Origin: Sporosarcina ureae
GTDB lineage: Bacteria > Bacillota > Bacilli > Bacillales_A > Planococcaceae
Assembly: GCF_002101375.1 (NCBI RefSeq)
Contig: NZ_CP015207.1
Location: forward strand, 1,246,001-1,310,000
DNA length: 64,000 bases
Direction: 5' to 3'
Shown here piece by piece: positions 26,563 through 33,549 of this stretch. Both the position numbers and the translations under genes were made by a program. How positions within the stretch are numbered: position 1 is the first letter of the stretch; every line of letters begins with the position of its first letter. The notes under the pieces were generated by a model. That model had not been told where the DNA came from and did no database searches. It saw only the letters and a list, made by a program, of their open reading frames with translations.

Positions 26563-26824
26563 CTATGCATCATGTAATTCATAAATAAAAGCAATTTGCT
26601 TACCTACTTGTCCTAGTTCATCTAGAACACCTAGTACTTCCTTAGTCTCCTTTTTCAGCTGCATCGTGGATCGCAATCAATGCTTGTTCGTTCTGCTCAT
26701 TTCGTATGTCTAGTTGTTTAGATTGTTCATACTTATCGTTCCATCTCTTTTTAGTCTTGATAATAACTTTTAGACTTCTTTTGATATCGTCAATTGTCGT
26801 ATAAAATTTCGGATTTTGCTCAAT
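26563..26824 (-). pseudogene. Decayed gene fragment with frameshift
   Basis: On the minus strand a 60-codon frame (IEQNPKFYTTIDDIKRSLKV... ending HDAAEKGD) has coding-like composition but no start codon; the codon before it is a stop. A shift of frame near 26645-26664 continues as KKETKEVLGVLDELGQVGKQ and ends at 26563. The two halves read as one helical, charged protein. I do not recognise the family. It is most simply the C-terminal remnant of a lost gene. Confidence 0.4.
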
Positions 26825-26848
26825 CTAGTCGGTAGGAGGTGGACGAAC

Positions 26849-27028
26849 ATGACGAATAAAAACAATAAAAAAACCATGAATGAACGGACACACAATCCGT
26901 TGAATACGTATGAAAATAAAAACAAAGAAGCGAGTAACAGCAATAATCAACATCCCGAGGAGCATTCAGCAGAAGAATTTTCTGCAGAGTTTGGATCTAG
27001 GCCGAAAAATAAGAAGAAGAAAAAATAA
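26849..27028 (+). CDS. Small Asn/Lys-rich hydrophilic protein
   Basis: A 59-residue protein, very rich in Asn, Lys and Glu, with an HPEEHSAEEFSAEFGS core and a polylysine end. An ideal AGGAGG ribosome site 9 bases before the ATG and a terminator right after the stop support expression. Such composition recalls small spore or stress proteins, but no family is recognised. Confidence 0.65.
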   Translation: MTNKNNKKTMNERTHNPLNTYENKNKEASNSNNQHPEEHSAEEFSAEFGSRPKNKKKKK

Positions 27029-27032
27029 AAAT

Positions 27033-27079
27033 AACTGCCGTGTTCCGTTATTCAGAATAACGGCAGTTGTTTTATTTTA
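27033..27079. terminator. Bidirectional terminator
   Basis: AACTGCCGT ... ACGGCAGTT outer stem plus an inner CCGTTATT/AATAACGG palindrome; T-rich on both sides. Serves the small plus-strand gene and the convergent symporter gene. Confidence 0.85.
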
Positions 27080-28036
27080 TACCCCTTCATTGATCCCGAA
27101 ATGATGTCTTCCATACCAATTCGCTACCTTATTGTATACAGAGGCAAGTACTTGCTGGAATAGCATACCGAAAACAATCGGCATGACGACTTTCGCTGGG
27201 AAGAACGTTGTCGCAATGACAACACCTGTTGCAATATTTCGCATGCCTCCCACAAACATGAATGTAGTAGCAATCACTGGATCTTTCCATAGTACATGCG
27301 CGATCCATAAAGCACTTGCATAGCCCGTTAACGCTATGAACAGTACTAGGGCAATAACGCCGGCAAGTTCAAAAGAAACCTTCTGAACATAAGGCGCTAC
27401 CGCACTACCATTGATCGCTATAATCGCAAACAGACTTAGTTTAGAGAATGGAGCTAAACGAGGTCCCCATTTCTTCTGAATGCTTCCCTTTGATAGTTCA
27501 TTTAACGTGATACCTAGTATGGTTGGTAGTACAATCATCCAAAGTAAATTAAGTATCAGTGACATCGTATCAATTGTTACACTTTCTCCTACGACGAAAT
27601 ATAGAATAGCTGGTAAAATGATGGGTGCTAGTAATGTATCAATTAATATAATAGATAAGCATAAAGGTAGATTACCTTTCGAGATCGTTACCCAAATCAC
27701 ACTCGTAACACCTGTTGGAATAGCTACCGCCAACACAAAGCCTACCGTTAATAAATGGTCATCAAAAAAGATTATGGATAAAAAGTAAGCCCACGCAGGC
27801 ATTACTATATGCAGAAAGGTGATACTTGCGAGTACTACGGCGGGATACTTCCTTACCATACGCACTTCTTTGACATTCATACCTAGACTGCCTACGAACG
27901 TCATAAACGCAAACAACCAAGAGACGATAAATAATAACTGCTCCCCTACCTGATGAAACAATACACCGAACACTAAGCTAAGAGGCGTTAAGATGGCAAT
28001 CCATCGTTGTAAAAAGATATTCAAACTACTAAACAT
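27077..28036 (-). CDS. Bile acid:sodium symporter (BASS) family transporter
   Basis: A 319-residue membrane protein with about ten helices. The SBF-type pattern is present: AFMTFVGSLGMNVKEV, AVAIPTGVTSVIWVTISKGN and GGMRNIATGVVIATTFFPAK, which resembles the Na+-binding crossover and the G-x-R/N-N-x-A-x-x-x-A region. Bacterial members carry organic anions such as pantoate, pyruvate or thiosulfonates rather than bile acids. Substrate unknown. Single gene. Confidence 0.85.
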   Translation of the reverse strand: MFSSLNIFLQRWIAILTPLSLVFGVLFHQVGEQLLFIVSWLFAFMTFVGSLGMNVKEVRMVRKYPAVVLASITFLHIVMPAWAYFLSIIFFDDHLLTVGFVLAVAIPTGVTSVIWVTISKGNLPLCLSIILIDTLLAPIILPAILYFVVGESVTIDTMSLILNLLWMIVLPTILGITLNELSKGSIQKKWGPRLAPFSKLSLFAIIAINGSAVAPYVQKVSFELAGVIALVLFIALTGYASALWIAHVLWKDPVIATTFMFVGGMRNIATGVVIATTFFPAKVVMPIVFGMLFQQVLASVYNKVANWYGRHHFGINEGV

Positions 28037-28143
28037 ATAATTCCCTTCTTTACTAGCCTGACGTCATCGTTGATATAGTCGTATTCTAGCATAGTAGATT
28101 ATGTGAGAATCAATGTTTTAGCTAATAAATAGTATGGGTGCAT

Positions 28144-28174
28144 AAAAAAACCGTAGCGCTGAATGGCTACGGTT
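28144..28174 (-). terminator. Terminator of the three-gene microprotein unit
   Basis: Minus strand AACCGTAGC, 8-base loop, GCTACGGTT, then TTTTTT. The stem is identical to that at 28979-29008. Confidence 0.92.
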
Positions 28175-28188
28175 ATGTTTTCGTAAAA

Positions 28189-28311
28189 TTATTTTGTGTA
28201 TGAAAGAACGGCGTATTTACTAAAGTTCTTCATTGCATCAGTCGCTTCTGCTTTCTCAGCATACTCAAAAATCCGTACATTTGCTTGATCAAATAATGTA
28301 ATTACCCACAT
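28189..28311 (-). CDS. 40-residue microprotein, copy 1
   Basis: Begins MWVITLFDQANVRIFEY and ends KYAVLSYTK. It is one of five paralogues in this cluster, and the third and last of its transcription unit. Predicted layout is strand (WVITLF), strand (VRIFEY), helix (AEKAEATDAMKNF), strand (YAVLSYT): a tiny alpha/beta fold with no signal peptide, no double-Gly leader and no cysteine, so probably a cytosolic protein. Ribosome site AAAGGAGACTG lies 6 bases before the ATG. Differences from copy 2 are mostly silent. Function unknown. Confidence 0.85.
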   Translation of the reverse strand: MWVITLFDQANVRIFEYAEKAEATDAMKNFSKYAVLSYTK

Positions 28312-28364
28312 GGTTTCCAGTCTCCTTTCAATTTGTATTGATGTTCTGTTTATGAAACTAAAGC

Positions 28365-28487
28365 TTAGTTTGTGTAAGAGAGTACTGCATATTTGCTAAA
28401 ATTCTTCATTGCGTTTGTTGCTTCAGCCTTCTCAGTGTATTCAAAAATCCGTACGTTTGCTTGATCAAATAATGTAATTACCCACAT
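28365..28487 (-). CDS. 40-residue microprotein, copy 2
   Basis: Middle gene of the three-gene unit, 53 bp from each neighbour. It differs from copy 1 at three residues (T18, N25 and a final N). The leader (AATACAAATT-AAAGGAGACTG) is nearly the same as that of copy 1, so gene plus leader were duplicated together. Most base changes fall in third codon positions, as expected for selected protein sequence. Function unknown. Confidence 0.85.
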   Translation of the reverse strand: MWVITLFDQANVRIFEYTEKAEATNAMKNFSKYAVLSYTN

Positions 28488-28540
28488 GTTTGTCAGTCTC
28501 CTTTTAATTTGTATTCGTGTATCGATATAAAAACTAACGC

Positions 28541-28663
28541 TTAGTATGTGTATGTTAGGACTGCGTAATTGTTAAAGTTTTTCATTGCATTTGTTGCTTC
28601 AACCTTCTCAGCATATTCAAAGATCCTTACGTTTGCTTGGTCAAACAATGTGATAACCCACAT
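28541..28663 (-). CDS. 40-residue microprotein, copy 3
   Basis: First gene of the three-gene unit, about 70 nt downstream of the regulated promoter. Same MWVITLFDQANVRIFEYAEK core with a VEATNAMKNFNNYAVLTYTY end. Ribosome site AAAGGGAGACT. In codons 4-8 nearly all changes against copy 2 are synonymous (for example ATT/ATC, TTA/TTG, GAT/GAC). Confidence 0.85.
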   Translation of the reverse strand: MWVITLFDQANVRIFEYAEKVEATNAMKNFNNYAVLTYTY

Positions 28664-28739
28664 ATTGTGTAGTCTCCCTTTTGTTTGGCAGCATAGTTCC
28701 TTGAATGGAATCTGCTAACCAATTTCTTTTGATACTCTT

Positions 28740-28819
28740 ATCATACTCTGTTCTACAACAAAAGAAACCGATATGTGAAGCTTTTCACAAATCATTCAAA
28801 GTCAAAACGCTTACATATG
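28740..28819 (-). promoter_or_regulatory. Regulated promoter of microprotein unit A (copies 3-2-1)
   Basis: Minus-strand order: CATATGTAAGCG block (28808-28819), palindrome TGTGAA-N4-TTCACA (28774-28789), then a TATGAT -10 element (28740-28745) with no recognisable -35. The palindrome centre is 41.5 bp from the inner end of the -10 and 32 bp from the CATATGTAAGCG block, exactly as in unit B. The palindrome fits both Rex (TTGTGAA-N4-TTCACAA) and Fnr/Crp (TGTGA-N6-TCACA) patterns. The lack of a -35 suggests activation. Confidence 0.65.
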
Positions 28820-28978
28820 GCAAAGTTGTGTCTGCAAACGTTTTCTTAGTACTCACGTATAAATTATGCATATTATTAAAGTAATACTTATTTTTTTTAT
28901 CAACACAAAATTATTTCTTTCGACAGGAGTTGCGAACTTATATCTGCAATTATACATATTTCAATTCAATTAAAATGT

Positions 28979-29008
28979 AAAAAAACCGTAGCTACGTTCG
29001 CTACGGTT
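28979..29008 (-). terminator. Terminator of microprotein unit B
   Basis: Minus strand AACCGTAGC, 7-base loop, GCTACGGTT, TTTTTTT; same stem as the terminator of unit A. Confidence 0.92.
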
Positions 29009-29022
29009 AAAGTGTTAACTGC

Positions 29023-29145
29023 TTATTTAGTGTACGAAAGGACGGCATATTTGCTGAAGTTCTTCATTGCGTTCATTGCATCAACCTTCTCAGCATATTC
29101 AAAGATTCGTACATTCGCTTGATCAAATAAAGTTATTACCCACAC
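29023..29145 (-). CDS. 40-residue microprotein, copy 4 (GTG start)
   Basis: Second gene of unit B. It starts with GTG behind ATAGGGAGG, the only copy without ATG. Sequence is MWVITLFDQANVRIFEYAEK followed by VDAMNAMKNFSKYAVLSYTK-type residues, close to copies 1 and 3. It is 66 bp after copy 5 and followed at once by the unit B terminator. Function unknown. Confidence 0.82.
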   Translation of the reverse strand: MWVITLFDQANVRIFEYAEKVDAMNAMKNFSKYAVLSYTK

Positions 29146-29211
29146 GTTGTTCAACCTCCCTATTACTTTTTTATCATTCAGTATTGTTGGCTATGTGTAT
29201 GTTTAGTGATT

Positions 29212-29334
29212 TTATTTTGTATAGGATAAAACAGCGTACTCATTGAACATCTCCATGGCAGTTGTAGCTTCTGCTTTCTCTGCATATTCAAAGATCCGTA
29301 CTTTTTCTGTTTCGAACAATGTGATAACCCACAT
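29212..29334 (-). CDS. 40-residue microprotein, copy 5 (divergent)
   Basis: First gene of unit B and the most diverged copy: FETEKVRIFEYAEKAEATT replaces FDQANVRIFEY..., and AMEMFNEYAVLSYTK ends it. Length, MWVITLF start and YAVLSYTK end are kept. Ribosome site AAAAGGAGACTGA. It keeps the proposed strand-strand-helix-strand layout despite the changes, which argues for a maintained fold. Function unknown. Confidence 0.85.
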   Translation of the reverse strand: MWVITLFETEKVRIFEYAEKAEATTAMEMFNEYAVLSYTK

Positions 29335-29409
29335 GTTGTTCAGTCTCCTTTTTGGTTGTATTTTGATTCTTTAAAAGAGAATTCATGACCAACTTCTCTT
29401 GTTACCTTT

Positions 29410-29489
29410 AGTATACTATCCTTAGTAAACGATTTGGGTACATTGTGAAGACTTTCACAATTCATTCAAACATGAACCGCTTACATATG
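29410..29489 (-). promoter_or_regulatory. Regulated promoter of microprotein unit B (copies 5-4)
   Basis: Minus-strand order: CATATGTAAGCG block (29478-29489), 18-bp palindrome TTGTGAA-N4-TTCACAA (29443-29460), and TATACT -10 (29410-29415), again without a -35. Spacing is identical to unit A. The palindrome here is a full match to the Rex operator consensus and also contains the Fnr/Crp pattern. Confidence 0.68.
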
Positions 29490-29609
29490 ACCACTTTGTG
29501 AATTCTAACCACCATAGGTTTAGCTGTATACTCTCTTTTCTCTATGACTTTCAATTAAACACAGCACAGTATGTAAGACATAAACTATGATGAAAACATA
29601 AAGAAATGA

Positions 29610-30182
29610 ATGAGCGTGATCAATCCATCTGTTTCTAATTTCATATTAGTGTGTGGAGATCAGCCAGTATATGTATGTCCTTGTTTTCACTTGTTTCCTC
29701 TACAACCAATGAATCAAGCCGAATATTCATCTGTACTATCACACCGTAGTCGAACAGATCATGGTCCTATGCTTTTCACGATTGATATCGAAGAAGCAAC
29801 AAAACGCAACCAAACGTTTCGCACCGTATTATGGACAGGTGACCATTTGCAGCTCACACTTATAAGTATTGCACCGGGAGAGGATATTGGTTTGGAAATG
29901 CACCCACATATCGATCAATTTATTTGGATTGAGGAAGGGCAGGGTATGGTTCAGATAGGACGTAGAAAAGATCAAGTAGATTTCGAGCGACACGTTCAAG
30001 ATCATAATATTATTATTATTCCAGCTGGTGCTTGGCATAATTTACTAAACGCAAGTACTATTCCTATCAAATTGTATTCTATTTATGCACCGCCAAATCA
30101 TCCGCACGGAACAATTCATGAAACGAAGGCTATCGCAGAAGAAATGGAGTCCTCACATACTGCTGACAATAAATATATCTAG
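29610..30182 (+). CDS. Cupin-domain protein
   Basis: A protein of up to 190 residues with one cupin barrel. Motif 1 reads GLEMHPHIDQFIWIEEGQG with metal ligands His98 and His100, and motif 2 is PAGAWHNLLN with His143. After it comes YAPPNHPHGTIH. This subgroup (similar to small Bacillus cupins) has Gln where many cupins have the third-ligand Glu. No substrate can be assigned. The start is uncertain: ATG 29610 has a poor ribosome site, while an internal ATG at 29709 overlaps the stop of a 13-codon frame (29671-29712) as ATGA. A bidirectional terminator follows. Confidence 0.8.
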   Translation: MSVINPSVSNFILVCGDQPVYVCPCFHLFPLQPMNQAEYSSVLSHRSRTDHGPMLFTIDIEEATKRNQTFRTVLWTGDHLQLTLISIAPGEDIGLEMHPHIDQFIWIEEGQGMVQIGRRKDQVDFERHVQDHNIIIIPAGAWHNLLNASTIPIKLYSIYAPPNHPHGTIHETKAIAEEMESSHTADNKYI

Positions 30183-30215
30183 AATTATGAAATGCACTGT
30201 TGCTGTGATTGAAAT

Positions 30216-30255
30216 AAAAAGACAAGGCAACCAATTGCACGGTGCCTTGTCTTTG
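30216..30255. terminator. Intrinsic terminator of the cupin gene
   Basis: AAAGACAAGGCA, 13-base loop, TGCCTTGTCTTT. Confidence 0.88.
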
Positions 30256-30394
30256 TCATTTCTATTCGATTCATCCTTCTTTATAAGAATACAAATTCAT
30301 CGAATGTCGTAAGCTGATCAGCTGAATTTCAATTTATTGTTTTGTCTCTTTCACATAAGCGAATAGACATTTTCTGTTCATAGTAGAAGAATTT

Positions 30395-30709
30395 TTATAA
30401 AAAAAGCAACGCTAAGCTAACCACGATAGAAATTGAGAACGCAATTTTACTTAAAAACACAAGCTCTTCACTTCTAAACTTCATAACAACTGCCAATACA
30501 GCTACAATCCCCATTACGATGGCCAGGGTCCTTTGAATTGTAAAGTTTGTAGGAAAAGATGTAAACGCTAGGTAGGATAAAAGCAGGCCAAATAACATAT
30601 TGATTATGATTATACTGTTATTGGTTTTACTTTTATATAATACGACTTGCATTCCTATTGCTAGGATTATTAAAACTATATACATGATCTCCAATATGCC
30701 TAATGCCAT
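30395..30709 (-). CDS. Small membrane protein, function unknown
   Basis: A 104-residue very hydrophobic protein with three or four transmembrane helices (MALGILEIMYIVLIILAIGMQ at the start, SIIIINMLFGLLLSYLAF, LAIVMGIVAVLAVV, IAFSISIVVSLALLFL). ATG 30709 follows AAGGAGGGTACTCAA; an upstream in-frame start at 30796 would add a basic 29-residue tail without a ribosome site. No recognised family. Confidence 0.75.
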   Translation of the reverse strand: MALGILEIMYIVLIILAIGMQVVLYKSKTNNSIIIINMLFGLLLSYLAFTSFPTNFTIQRTLAIVMGIVAVLAVVMKFRSEELVFLSKIAFSISIVVSLALLFL

Positions 30710-30861
30710 TTGAGTACCCTCCTTCCTATTCTTAACTAATTCAGTAATTGTAACATGAAGTCGATATTTACGATATTTCTTCAATCGTTTTTTCATTATT
30801 TATTCAAATACAGCATCGCACATTTTGAATTTCACATAACAGTACGATAGCATAAACGGTC

Positions 30862-30896
30862 AAAAATCCTCTCAACAACCTGTCAGAGAGGATTTT
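30862..30896 (-). terminator. Intrinsic terminator of the rRNA methylase gene
   Basis: Minus strand AAATCCTCTC, 12-base loop, GAGAGGATTT TTG. Confidence 0.85.
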
Positions 30897-30944
30897 AAAC
30901 ATACACCCATATTCTACCAAAATCACTACCTCGTTGCCGCCAAG

Positions 30945-32309
30945 TTATTTCAACTCTATCAAAGCGACTGTCTCCACATGACTACTATGAGGAAACATAT
31001 CTACCGGCTGAACTTCCTTCGTGCGATAGCCCCCATCCTCAAGAATGCGTAAATCTCGCGCCAATGTTCCTGGATTACAAGACACATACACAATCTTTTT
31101 TGGTTTATAAGTTAAAATGGTTTCTAACAATTTTTCATCGCACCCTTTACGTGGCGGATCGACGACTAATACATCAAACTGCTTACCTTGCGCGTACCAC
31201 TTTGGAATAATCTCTTCTGCTGGGCCTGCTTCAAAATGTGTATTGGTAATACCATTTAGTTCCGCATTACGCTTTGCATCTTCTATCGCCTGTGGTACTA
31301 TTTCAACTCCGTATACTTCCTTCGCTTGCTTAGCCAAGAACAATGAAATCGTTCCTATTCCACAATACGCATCCACTACTGTTTCATTTCCAGTTAGGTT
31401 CGCGTAATCAAGTGCCTGTTGATACAACACTTCCGTTTGAACGGGATTTATTTGATAGAAAGAACGTGCTGAAATTTCGAATTCAGTCTCTCCAATCCGA
31501 TCAATGATGACATCCGTACCATATAGATGGACCATTTCATTGCCCATGATGACATTCGTATTCGCTGTATTCACATTTTGCATAATGGACGTCACATTCG
31601 GTAATTGTTGCTGAATTAATTCGACTACTGCGTCTTTTTGCGGGAATTTTTTATGTCGCGTCACGAGTACAACCATCACTTGACCCGTCTGACGTGCTTT
31701 TCTAATGATTACATGACGTAGCATACCTTTGTGTGTATGTTCGTCATACGTCTCGATACCAAGCTGTTGAAGTTTATACTTAAGCATCGTCATCAGTTCG
31801 TCTGCTTCTTTCGTTTGGATCAGACAAACATCTGTATCGACTATGTGATGTGTACGGGCTTTATAGAAGCCAGTAATTATGCGGTCGTTCTCCGTATCAA
31901 ATGGTATTTGTGATTTATTGCGGTAACGCCACGGATCATCCATTCCTTTTACTTCATGCACGGGCACGTTTGGAAGCTTAGCGATCCGGTCCATTACATC
32001 GCGTACCGATTTGCGTTTCTGAATCAACTGGCTCTCGTAGGACAAATGCTGCAATTGGCAGCCACCACATGTCGGGAATACATGGCAAGGTGGTTTCACA
32101 CGAGATGGGGATGGTTCCACGATATTTACTAACTTCGCGAAACCATATTTCTTCAATGTCTTCAATACATGTACATCGACTGTTTCTCCAGGCAACGTTC
32201 CTGGAATAAATAATGGATAGCCTTCTACTTTCGCAACGCCTGCCCCATCATGTGTCAGATCTTCTATTGTCACTCGTATTTTTTCATTTTTATTTACTGC
32301 AAAGCTCAT
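30945..32309 (-). CDS. rlmD: 23S rRNA (uracil-5-)-methyltransferase, RlmD/RlmCD type
   Basis: A 454-residue SAM-dependent RNA methylase. An N-terminal TRAM domain (residues 8-65) is followed by the 4Fe-4S cysteines CHVFPTCGGC near 80 and a fourth Cys in VDTDVCL. The SAM site is DAYCGIGTISLFLA, VVDPPRKGCD lies in the active site, and the nucleophile is Cys411 in VSCNPGTLARDL. It ends MFPHSSHVETV. B. subtilis has the dual-specific YefA (RlmCD, U747 and U1939) next to dgkB, as here, so that specificity is likely. Synteny with the yer region supports the call. Confidence 0.93.
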   Translation of the reverse strand: MSFAVNKNEKIRVTIEDLTHDGAGVAKVEGYPLFIPGTLPGETVDVHVLKTLKKYGFAKLVNIVEPSPSRVKPPCHVFPTCGGCQLQHLSYESQLIQKRKSVRDVMDRIAKLPNVPVHEVKGMDDPWRYRNKSQIPFDTENDRIITGFYKARTHHIVDTDVCLIQTKEADELMTMLKYKLQQLGIETYDEHTHKGMLRHVIIRKARQTGQVMVVLVTRHKKFPQKDAVVELIQQQLPNVTSIMQNVNTANTNVIMGNEMVHLYGTDVIIDRIGETEFEISARSFYQINPVQTEVLYQQALDYANLTGNETVVDAYCGIGTISLFLAKQAKEVYGVEIVPQAIEDAKRNAELNGITNTHFEAGPAEEIIPKWYAQGKQFDVLVVDPPRKGCDEKLLETILTYKPKKIVYVSCNPGTLARDLRILEDGGYRTKEVQPVDMFPHSSHVETVALIELK

Positions 32310-32359
32310 GATTTTTCCTCCATCTTTCAGATACTTCTAGTGTAACACGGGGAGGCAAA

Positions 32360-32389
32360 CAAAAAAACAGACGTAATCACACGTCTGTT
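32360..32389 (-). terminator. Terminator of the cyd operon
   Basis: AAACAGACGT, 6-base loop, ACGTCTGTTT TTTTG; it overlaps the last codons of cydS. Confidence 0.9.
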
Positions 32390-32511
32390 TCTTTACTGTT
32401 TTTATACTCATTTCTTGTCACTGCATCGTCTTTCAAGACAACAAAGAACGATAAAACGATACCCGCGATGATGACTAGAAAAGGCGCATAGAAAATCAAA
32501 AATTCATTCAT
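32377..32511 (-). CDS. cydS: CydS small subunit of cytochrome bd oxidase
   Basis: A 44-residue single-helix membrane protein (MNEFLIFYAPFLVIIAGIVL, then SFFVVLKDD and a polar tail). It starts 13 bp after the cydB stop region behind AAGGAGGC. The FxxFYAPF...KDD pattern is like CydS of the Geobacillus bd oxidase, the third subunit that packs beside CydA. It is the last gene of the operon and its end lies in the terminator. Confidence 0.85.
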   Translation of the reverse strand: MNEFLIFYAPFLVIIAGIVLSFFVVLKDDAVTRNEYKNSKETDV

Positions 32512-32523
32512 CTTATTGCCTCC

Positions 32524-33549
32524 TTATGCATGGTGATTTTCTTTTCCTTTTACATAATCTTTATTGAACAAGAACATACGTAATAGTAAATAAAGCGATG
32601 GAATTAGCAATAATAATCCACATATGAATGCAATGATTAAAGCAATCGCCATTGCTTGGTTCGTAAAGCTATCGTAAATCGTCAAGTACGGGTAGAGCAA
32701 GTATGGATAATGCGATGCGCCATAGCCAAAGAAAGCAAACATGAATTGTCCTATTAATAATCCGACTGCCACACCATAATGACGCTGTTTCCAAATAAGG
32801 AAAACCGTACCTAGAAACAGGATGAACGATATCAGAAACATAGGCCAAAACGTTTGAATACTCTCGTAATGTAGCGGATTGTGCTTACGCAATTCAAATA
32901 TAATCCCGCCAGCTGCGATGATCGTCGGCAATGCCCAGATAAGCGCGTATTTCCTTAAAAGTTGCGTTGCCTCCCGATCCCCGGCTTTATTCGCATACCA
33001 CGTCAAAAATGCGGATGAGATATAAAGTGTTGCCGCTATACTGAGCACTACAATCGACCAAGTTAGTGGGCTAGTGAACAACTTCCAGTAATCTAAAACC
33101 GGCTGTCCATTCACTAACTCAATAAATCCACCTTCAGAAATCGTCAATACGATTGACAGTGATGCCGGAAGTAATAAACCCGTCGAACCGTAAGCAAAAG
33201 AATATCCTTTGTGACCACGGGCTCCATACGTTTCAAATGCATAGTAGGAACCACGGACTGCCAGAAGAATAATGGCAAAACTAACCGGGACTAGCAATGT
33301 GGTGCCATAATAAAAGGCGGTTTTTGGGAAGAATCCAATAATTCCCACAAAGAAAAATACTAGAAAGACATTCGTTACTTCCCAGACTGGTGATAAATAG
33401 CGCTGAATGACATTAGTCAATATTCGCTGTCTGCCCGTAAATAAACTGTATGCGTTGAAAAATCCAGCTCCAAAATCAATCGCACCAATTATAATGTAAC
33501 CGAACAAAAACACCCACAATACCGTAATCCCTAGAATTTCGATATTCAT
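32524..33549 (-). CDS. cydB: Cytochrome bd quinol oxidase subunit II
   Basis: A 341-residue membrane protein with about nine helices; GAIDFGAGFFNAY near the N-terminus and VFLVFFFVGIIGFFPKTAFYYG are typical of subunit II in the Geobacillus/YthB group. It pairs with CydA without binding heme itself. Its start overlaps the cydA stop by 4 bases (ATGA-type), so the two are translationally coupled. Confidence 0.92.
   Translation of the reverse strand: MNIEILGITVLWVFLFGYIIIGAIDFGAGFFNAYSLFTGRQRILTNVIQRYLSPVWEVTNVFLVFFFVGIIGFFPKTAFYYGTTLLVPVSFAIILLAVRGSYYAFETYGARGHKGYSFAYGSTGLLLPASLSIVLTISEGGFIELVNGQPVLDYWKLFTSPLTWSIVVLSIAATLYISSAFLTWYANKAGDREATQLLRKYALIWALPTIIAAGGIIFELRKHNPLHYESIQTFWPMFLISFILFLGTVFLIWKQRHYGVAVGLLIGQFMFAFFGYGASHYPYLLYPYLTIYDSFTNQAMAIALIIAFICGLLLLIPSLYLLLRMFLFNKDYVKGKENHHA

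Noticed and set aside
28803..28816. cre (CcpA) site TCAAAACGCTTACA in the unit A promoter
   Set aside because: One mismatch to consensus in unit A, but the matching block in unit B diverges at three positions, so a conserved CATATGTAAGCG element explains it better.
28144..29490. CRISPR array or insertion-sequence remnants in the repeated 28-29.5 kb region
   Set aside because: The repeats are intact 40-codon genes with ribosome sites, promoters and terminators; no terminal inverted repeats or transposase.
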